A DNA stretch of 64,000 nucleotides, taken from the NCBI GenBank assembly GCA_020631735.1, contig CM036168.1:101638036-101702035 (forward strand). Reading direction: 5' to 3'. The number at the start of each line of letters is the position of its first letter. Within the stretch, counting starts at the first letter, position 1. The notes beneath the pieces are model-generated. The model did no database searches. It had not been told where the DNA came from and was given only the letters and a program-made list of their open reading frames with translations. The position numbers and the translations under genes were made by a program. The stretch is from Saccharum officinarum. Lineage: Eukaryota; Streptophyta; Magnoliopsida; Poales; Poaceae. Shown here in pieces: positions 57,427-64,000 of the stretch.

Positions 57427-58614
57427 ATGTTTACCAATGCGCTGACAGATTCAGCCAGAAGCATCTCTGCCAAGTTCAAAGCGTTGAGAGCGAAACTGAA
57501 AGACTGGAGCAAAAATATTTCAAATCTCAGGCTGCTCATTGGTAATTGTAATCGAGTTATTTGTTTCCTGGATGCTTTAGAGGACAGGAGAGGCCTGTTC
57601 AACCCTGAAGCCAATTTGAGGTCAATTGTCAAGAGACAGCTGCAGAAACTTCTGCACTACAAAAATCTCTACTGGAGGCAGCGGTATACGGTCAATAGGA
57701 TTAAGTTCGGTGACGAGTGCACTAAATTCTTTCATGGCATGGCAACTGTTTCCTACAGAAGAAACTCCATCTCCCATATCATGAATGAACAAGGTGTGTG
57801 GATTCAGGATCATGAGGGTAAAGCTGGCCTACTCTGGAATTCTTTCAAGAACCGTATGGGTACCACAGCATCACCAATAATGTTGTTTGATCTTACATCC
57901 CTCATTGCACCGATAGATGGCCTTGATTTTCTTGCTGCACCGATTTCACATGATGAGATTGACAATGTCATAAAACACATGCCGAATGATAAAGCACCAG
58001 GGCCCGACGGATTCAATGGTCTATTCTTGAAGAAATCTTGGCAGTTCATTAAAGGGGACTTCTATAAATTATTTGCTGAATTTTTCTTGGGTCAGGTAAA
58101 CCTGCAGTGCATCAACACCTCATATATTACACTTGTTCCCAAAAAGGACAGCCCTGAAACAGTCAATGATTATCGTCCGATATCCCTAATGAATATTTCA
58201 CTCAAGGTCATCACCAAAGTACTTGCCGATAGACTCCAATCAGTCATTCTTCGCATTGTCCATCAGAACCAGTACGGTTTCATCAGAACGCGCACGATCC
58301 AGGACTGCCTAGCATGGAGTTATGAGTATATACACCAATGCCACCAATCCAGAAGGGAAGTAATTATCTTGAAATTGGACTTTGAAAAGGCGTTTGATAC
58401 TGTAGAACATTCAGTCATCCTACATGTTATGTCCCATTTGGGCTTTCCAGATAGATGGTTGAGGTGGATTGAAGCCATCCTCTTCTCGGGCTCATCTGCA
58501 GTCCTGCTCAATGGTGTCCCTGGAAAATTCTTCAAGTGCAAACGAGGTGTACGTCAAGGCGATCCCCTTTCACCCTTTTGTTCGTCCTTGCAGCTGAACT
58601 TCTGCAAATCTTAG
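57427..58614 (+). pseudogene. LINE reverse transcriptase, N-terminal half
   Basis: 395 codons covering the linker (F-K-A-L-R-A-K-L-K-D-W-S) and RT fingers/palm: A-P-G-P-D-G-F-N-G, D-Y-R-P-I-S-L-M-N, K-L-D-F-E-K-A-F-D, R-Q-G-D-P-L-S-P. The frame is lost just after the last motif. Confidence 0.88.
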
Positions 58615-59723
58615 TCAACCATGCAGCATCAATGAACCTACTCAAAATCCCTATCACTCAGCCTACTGGAGATTTCCCCATTGTGCAATATGCGGACGAC
58701 ACTCTGCTCTTGATGCAAGCTGATGCACAGCAACTATTCTTCCTCAAAAGCTTATTACACAGCTTCTCGGAGTCAACTGGCCTTAAAGTTAACTACCGAA
58801 AGTCACACATGTATCCAATAAATGTTACTGATGAGAAGATGATTCATTTGGCAAATACTTTGGGCTGTGACATTGGTATGATGCCGTTCACCTATCTTGG
58901 ATTGCCTATGGGGACAACTAAACCTCAGATAGAAGATTTCACTCCTATGATGGATCGTATAGAAAGAAGACTCTCAGCTTGTTCAACTTGGCTGTCCTAC
59001 TCGGGTCGGTTAGAGATGATTAATTCTGCCATAACCCCTATCACAACATATGCCATGTGCACTGTCAAATTACCAAAAGGAGTGATTGACAATGTTGATA
59101 GAGCCAGGAAGCAGTGCCTCTGGAGAGGCAATGACAGTAATAAGAAGGGAGGCAATTTAGTGGCCTGGGAAGTCGTGATGCAGCCCAAGGAGAAGGGTGG
59201 TATTGGGGTTATAAATCTCAGACTACAGAACGATGCCCTTCTACTTAAGCAATTGGTCAAGTTCTACAACCATGCTAGCACTCCCTGGGTACAATTGATC
59301 TGGTCCAAGTATTATGTGAACAAAGTACCACACACGGCGAGAGAGGTTGGCTCCTTCTGGTGGAAGGATATTCTCCGTCTCTTTGTGCTTCTTCGCAGCG
59401 TCGCCAGATGTGAGATTGGAGATGGCGCCACTGTAACTTTCTGGGAAGACCCATGGGACATGTCCACGCTATCCCAGGACTATCCAAGGCTGGCCTCCTT
59501 TGCCTTGAGCACAAATGTTTCGGTAAAAGTGATCATGAATGCTCAGAACCTTGATGACATTTTCCTCCTACCGCTTTCACAGCAGGCGTATGAAGAGTTC
59601 CAACACCTTCAAACTCGCCTCCAGAATCTGCCATATGATGATAGTACCATGGATCATTGGACACCAGTATGGGGGAGCAGGTACACCTCACACCGTTTTA
59701 CCGTTATATCTTCAATGAGGTAG
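58536..59723 (+). pseudogene. LINE reverse transcriptase, C-terminal half
   Basis: It continues with L-F-V-L-A-A-E-L-L, the catalytic Y-A-D-D box (58689-58700), the L-K-V-N-Y-R-K-S motif, Y-L-G-L-P-M-G, and the W-x-E-D-P-W-D motif that precedes the zinc finger. Confidence 0.88.
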
Positions 59724-60124
59724 ATGCACATCCCATCTTCAAGATAGTTTGGAAATCAAGTTGCACACCAAGAATCAAGTTCTTTGCATGGCTTGTACTG
59801 GTGGATCGTCTGAACACAAAATCGATGCTACGTCGGCGGCATATGAACATACAAGGCACTGTAACATGTGTCATGTGTAACAGTGGTGCAGAGGAAACCA
59901 TAGATCATTTGTTCTTTGACTGTCCATTCGCCAAGGAGTGCTGGGCGATGTTACTTTTTCAGTGGGACACTTCGATTCAGCTTTGGGACAGGTTGATACA
60001 GGCGGGATCAGCTACTAACCTTCCTTTCTTCACCGAGGCAGGTTTGATTGCAGCTTGGGAGTTATGGAAGCTCCGCAATGATAAAGTGTTTCAGAGGCGT
60101 GATCCAACCCTACGATTTGGTTAG
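59657..60124 (+). pseudogene. LINE zf-RVT domain
   Basis: W-K-S-S-C-T-P-R-I-K-F-F-A-W, C-V-M-C-N-S-G-A-E-E-T, H-L-F-F-D-C-P-F-A and A-A-W-E-L-W-K-L-R-N, the complete plant zf-RVT signature, then a stop. Confidence 0.85.
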
Positions 60125-60702
60125 GCAATTTTATAAATCAATGTAATCTCCAGCTTGTTCGTTTCAAGGATGATCTTAGGTCCTCCTTCTGTGTTTGGTT
60201 AGATGCTTTTAGTTAAGTTCGGTATGTAAACTTTCTGTTCCCTTGTTTTAAAATTAATATTAAATGGCTCGCACTGTGGGGATCTCCTCCACCGTCTTTG
60301 TTTGGTCAAAAAAAACATAGAAAAGAGGAAATTGAGAAAAGCTAAGCCACTGGAAGAATAAGGAGAGAGAAGGTAGAGATTGCGTTGGCGCGTAGTACAA
60401 TACTAAATTTTGTCTTCCAATGCAACGCACGAGCATATTTGCTAGCGTTTATAAATTCTTAATGTGCTGATCTCCATTTGTTCTAATATTTTAACGTCGC
60501 ACATTTTGTAAAATGCACTGTCCTTTATCGCCTGCGTGAATAGATTTTAGTATGTTAAAGTTATTTCTCCAACCACATGTCAAGCGATACCACTTAATTT
60601 CTTCTACGGTATTTCATTTACAAAAGCTACTACAAATGATCACATCATGTATTATATATGAATTTTATTTTATTTTCCCAATGTATTTACGGTTACACAA
60701 TG

Positions 60703-61508
60703 TGTTGGGGGCAGGGCCAGCCTCTAAGCACCCTGGTGGGTCCCAGACGCCGCCTGCGTTCGAGAGCAAAGACACGTCCGATATTTCGTTCAGGCGAAAT
60801 GACGGAAAACATGAATAGAGGGGGCGACGACGGAAGTGGTTGTGCCTTATCGCAATATCGCTCGTGGTCCACAGCCGATCCGGCCTTTTCGCTTAGACGA
60901 ATGGAACAACGGCCGCCGCCGAGCAGGGCAAGGCCCGTTCGCTATGGCGAAAGGGGAGGTCTGGTCCGAGTGAGCATGCCCAGCCGAGGGCATGGAACGA
61001 GCTATTCACCTTGATGAAAGGCGGCTCAGCCCAATCGGGTGTGGCCGATCATTGAAATGGTTGAACTATTCGCACAGGCGAATAGTCGTATGCAATCCAT
61101 CTAACCGATTTTGCAGGTTACGCCCTAGACGGAGTCCGCCGCCCTCGTCGAGCCGATAGCCTCTACCCGGCAGGGATCGCCTGGTCGGTTGAGAGGAGAC
61201 ATGAGGCGGGGCCGGTCGTCTCCAGTAGACTGGTGGTACCCGGGATCGGTGGGGACTCCGATTGGCGAGCAGGCCCCGAGCATCGAGGAATATTCTCGAA
61301 TATGTAGTAGGTGAAGGGGCATTTTTGTTCCGCAAAAAGCCTACGGGCGTGTATAAATAGCCCCCATGAGGGGAATGTAAAGAAGAGAACACGAGTTGAA
61401 TGAAATCCACCGTCTTGTTCCGCTTGTGTTCATCTTTTCGTCTTCTCCCGTCTCAAGAGTTCGCTTGTGCGGCAACCCGGTGTTCGGAGGTTTGGGCCTC
61501 GAACAACA
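60703..61508 (+). mobile_element. Solo LTR with target duplication CAATG
   Basis: An 806 bp sequence from TGTTGGGGGCAGGG to GGCCTCGAACAACA (TG..CA) is flanked by CAATG at 60698-60702 and 61509-61513. A TATAAATAG box at 61352-61360 and a following pyrimidine-rich leader set the strand. There is no internal retroelement sequence, so it arose by recombination between two LTRs. Open frames on either strand inside it are spurious. Confidence 0.9.
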
Positions 61509-62042
61509 CAATGCATGAGTTTTTTTTTCTTTTCTACTTGAAGCACGTTTCTTACCATACAGACCACCTCAAATGTATCTGTATCAAACCATGTAGATAT
61601 AGTCATCTAATAAATATTGTTTTTATACAATGTGGCCAAATTTAAGATATATTGTACGTTTGCATTATTTCCTACTGAAGATAGTCATCTCTTTATCTTT
61701 ATTTTTTTCCTACCATGTATTCATCTGATGAATATTGGTCTTATTATGACTCCAGCAAGTTTCAATTACACTGTTATACATACTTTTCAAATTTGCATTT
61801 CTAGAATAATATTTTAAAAATTCCACAGCAATGCACGGGGTAGCACCTAGTTTATATATTTGATTTGACTAGCAAGCATATGTGTAAGAAAGAAGAATAA
61901 GGAAGATATATGATTCCCATGTGTATTGTCTATGAATTACATCATAAAAAGGCAATGTGATAAAGCATTGATCGATATAAGAAAAATTCTAAAATAGAGA
62001 GAGTTTTCGAAATCGTGACTTTACTTTTAAAACAACAAATAA

Positions 62043-62217
62043 GGGCATGTTTGGATAGACTAGAACAAACAACCAGTTCTATTAGCTCTTATAAGTGGAC
62101 TAGCGAAGTAACAACTAGTTCATGACTAGTGGACTAACCATTAGTCTGCCTGTTTGGATGTTTAGGGACTTAAAATTAGTCAACTAATTGTTAGTTCTAT
62201 GAATCCAAACAGGACCT
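62043..62217. mobile_element. Tourist-like MITE with TAA target duplication
   Basis: 175 bp with inverted ends GGGCATGTTTGGAT and ATCCAAACAGGACCT and exact TAA repeats at 62040-62042 and 62218-62220, the PIF/Harbinger target triplet. Internal ACTAGTTC/GACTAGTGG words are palindromic. The stretch 62218-62760 shows no gene. Confidence 0.8.
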
Positions 62218-62984
62218 TAAAATATAATACAATAAATAAACAACAGTCGGGTTAATAAAACTGAGAAAACTGAATCAGAAAGAAATTTTGTGGAAGCTCC
62301 AATGCAGGATTCAAACATAGCCATTAAGCATTGAAATTGGAGATAGATACCTTTTTTCTTTATTTATAATTGTTGGCCACAGAGATTTGAAAACGTGGTG
62401 TTGGAGTCACGTGCACAAACTAAACTGCCACGACAAAAGGTAAGATTTTTTTTTAGCATGACAGAAGGTAAGATTATGCAATGTTTGTGTTACTATACTA
62501 TCTCAGTATCAAGGAGCAGTGCACCAAAAGGATTTTTGGAACCATGGAGGATCTAATGGGCTAAACAATGGATTGGACCGCATCTTCTTTTGTATATATG
62601 GTTGTCCAATGACTGGCCTTGTAGACTAGAGCCCGGGTGTCCAGGGCCTAGGTGGTCTGCCAGTGCTATCAAGTTTGTACATCTACAAGTAAAAAAAAAG
62701 AACAAGTAGTCCTATATTGGAGCTCCATATGTATAAAAGGAAACTAACGAAGGCACAACAGAACAAGCGAAGAATAGACAACAGAGATTCAGAGAATCCG
62801 TGCCATCATCTGTCACCGCCGTCTTCGCCTAGTACACGCCCACACCCAATCAAAAGAAAAGTAAGCCGCATCATGCATTCCCAGGGAATCTTCGCCATTC
62901 CACCAGCGAGATAGAGGAGGTTCGCACGGGCTGCACTCTGCAGCGAGCGGGCTGAGGCAATCTCTACATCCCGACCCAGCTCAT

Positions 62985-64000
62985 CTCATCGAACAGCGGG
63001 TGGCACGAAGGCTGATTTTACCTGCGCAACGATGACGGCCGCCTGCCGAGCTTCTTCGGCCAGGTCCTGATGTCACGAAAGGAGAACTGGTCATATGACA
63101 TCATCGAGGAGGACAAGCAAAGCTATAGCTGCTCCTCAACGCGCTGAGAAAGCTTCGTCTGCACGGCTGATTGCGGGCATGGTGGTCACCGCGTTCCATC
63201 GTCGAACGGTGCTCCCACTGATGCATCGTCGACTTCGATTGGACGAGATGACACCGGGTGTCTCATTGGAGGGGAGTCGGATGTCACATGAAACCCTCCC
63301 CCTCGACAAGGTCATCTGGCGTGCTCGTTGGATGGTGGGCGGCTTCAAGCAGGAGGATGTTGACAGAGTCCCGATGCGGCCCAACCATGGATTCAAGCCT
63401 ATGGTAAGTATTGTTTTGTCGACCTCGTGTCCTTTCCCTTTCCGATTACCTTGATTTAGCTCATTGAGGTTGCCATGCAGGATCTATCGACGGTCAAGGA
63501 CTCACCGCCACCGGTCCCGAAGGATCGCGCGGCTCATCAGGTGAGACGCCTCTCTACGGCCTAGGAGAAGAAGAAAAAAGACACCGCGAAGACACGGGGT
63601 AATAGGAAGATCCTTGAGCACGAGGCGTTGCTAAAACTTCGTTGCCAGCAAAGGCTCGAGGGTCTCCCTGAGGAGAACACCCCCTCCAAGATGGCCTCGG
63701 AGGAGAAGAAGGATGATGATAGTGATGACAATGACGCTGGGTCATGGTACGATACCGTGACTTTCCTTGCACACCTCCCTGACGTGTGGTCCCTGCAGGG
63801 ACCCATCGGTGGTAGTTCGACCTCCCAAGCATCAAGGGCAGCCTCGGCACCCATCGTGGGAGAGGAGGAGCGATCGGAAGGGAGTGCCCGTGAGGGGCCC
63901 TTGGAAAAGAGATCTGTCGAGCTAGGAATTGCTCCGTCGACGTCGGTGGCGCCATGCACGCGTGCCCGGTCGCCTCAAACCTCATCGGCGGGTGGAGCAG
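62985..64000 (+). pseudogene. Decayed 'putative gypsy type transposon' protein region (partial)
   Basis: From about 62985 a frame reads F-Y-L-R-N-D-D-G-R-L-P and N-W-S-Y-D-I-I-E-E-D; the frame at 63095-63454 continues with F-H-R-R-T-V-L-P-L-M, M-T-P-G-V-S-L-E-G-S-R-M-S-H-E and F-K-Q-E-D-V-D-R-V-P-M-R-P. These are words of the Transposase_28-type domain found in large grass Gypsy-related elements. A GTAAGT donor near 63402 and an acceptor CATGCAG near 63480 suggest an intron, then a Lys/Glu-rich part with R-L-E-G-L-P-E-E-N-T-P. Two frameshifts near 63115-63170 and an in-frame stop break it. It runs off the window end. Confidence 0.65.

Larger units (their letters stand above)
57427..60316 (+). 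mobile_element. L1-type LINE, 5' truncated, with RT and zf-RVT
   Basis: A long L1-like reverse transcriptase region in three frames: 57427-58614, 58536-59723 and 59657-60124. Motifs run in order from P-N-D-K-A-P-G-P-D-G and F-E-K-A-F-D-T-V through R-G-V-R-Q-G-D-P-L-S-P to the Y-A-D-D active site, then G-L-P-M-G and the zf-RVT finger C-V-M-C ... H-L-F-F-D-C-P. Frameshifts near 58578 and 59680 break it. The 3' UTR ends in A8 at 60309-60316. No endonuclease domain is present, consistent with 5' truncation. Confidence 0.88.
55879..61850 (+). mobile_element. Candidate non-autonomous Helitron with nested insertions
   Basis: The 5' end TCTATACCTAATAATAAAG at 55879 is typical of plant Helitrons, and the 3' end GCAATGCACGGGGTAGCAC then CTAG at 61847-61850 resembles the usual C-A-A-C-G-C-A-C-G-G-G ... 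CTAG terminus. The flanks are A (55878) and T (61851), the A/T insertion site, with no target duplication. No Rep/helicase frame is present. About 2.9 kb of LINE and 0.8 kb of solo LTR lie inside. A palindrome before the 3' end is weak, which limits confidence. Confidence 0.55.

Noticed and set aside
60442..60445. Alternative Helitron 3' terminus (CAACGCACGAGCATATTTG then CTAG)
   Set aside because: The next base is C, not the T expected at a Helitron insertion site, whereas 61850 is followed by T. It may be a remnant of another Helitron end.
1..64000. CRISPR arrays, prokaryotic operons, riboswitches or phage modules
   Set aside because: No regularly spaced repeat-spacer series or bacterial-type gene packing was seen; all coding sequence is eukaryotic or transposon-derived.

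Overview
This is plant nuclear DNA, very probably from a grass (Poaceae) and most likely a panicoid. The evidence is dense Stowaway- and Tourist-type MITEs, grass-type SINEs, L1-type LINEs with the plant zf-RVT finger, a Copia element with an initiator-Met primer site, chromodomain Gypsy elements with very long LTRs, and two spliced nuclear genes. No bacterial, organellar or CRISPR content was seen. Two runs of exactly 100 N (12736-12835 and 38595-38694) are scaffold gaps.

Two host genes can be assembled exon by exon, both on the minus strand. (1) An ELM2/SANT-like nuclear protein: exon 1 at 11546-11980, exon 2 at 2751-3463, exon 3 at 2474-2510. All splice phases match and the protein is 394 aa. 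(2) A large AT-hook plus WD40-like protein resembling the plant relative of TFIIIC subunit GTF3C2: ten exons between 54666 and 42894, at least 1073 codons, with the expected 3' exons not found.

Layout: 1-1160 LINE remnant; 1.3-1.7 kb MITEs; 2.5-12.0 kb ELM2 gene, with an 8 kb intron holding a LINE tail, MITEs and an LTR deletion derivative; 12836-20103 a near-perfect second copy of 5471-12735 across the first gap (probably an unmerged contig overlap); 20.1-24.2 kb an AT-rich MITE and SINE field; 24.2-38.6 kb a nest of three related Gypsy LTRs in series, the last attached to a decayed chromovirus polyprotein read leftward; 38.7-41.8 kb a PIF/Harbinger-like ORF1 fragment and two LINE tails; 42.9-54.7 kb the AT-hook/WD40 gene, with a young 5.75 kb Copia element in its fourth intron; 55.9-61.85 kb a candidate Helitron carrying a LINE and a solo LTR; 62-64 kb a Tourist MITE and a decayed 'putative gypsy type transposon' protein region that runs off the window.

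No undescribed gene system is evident. The most informative points are the apparent false duplication with its two copies of an essential first exon, the self-nesting LTR series ending in an uninformative gap, the intragenic AT-hook repeat expansion, and several cleanly delimited insertions with target-site duplications. Splice models come from reading motifs and phases and have no transcript support.
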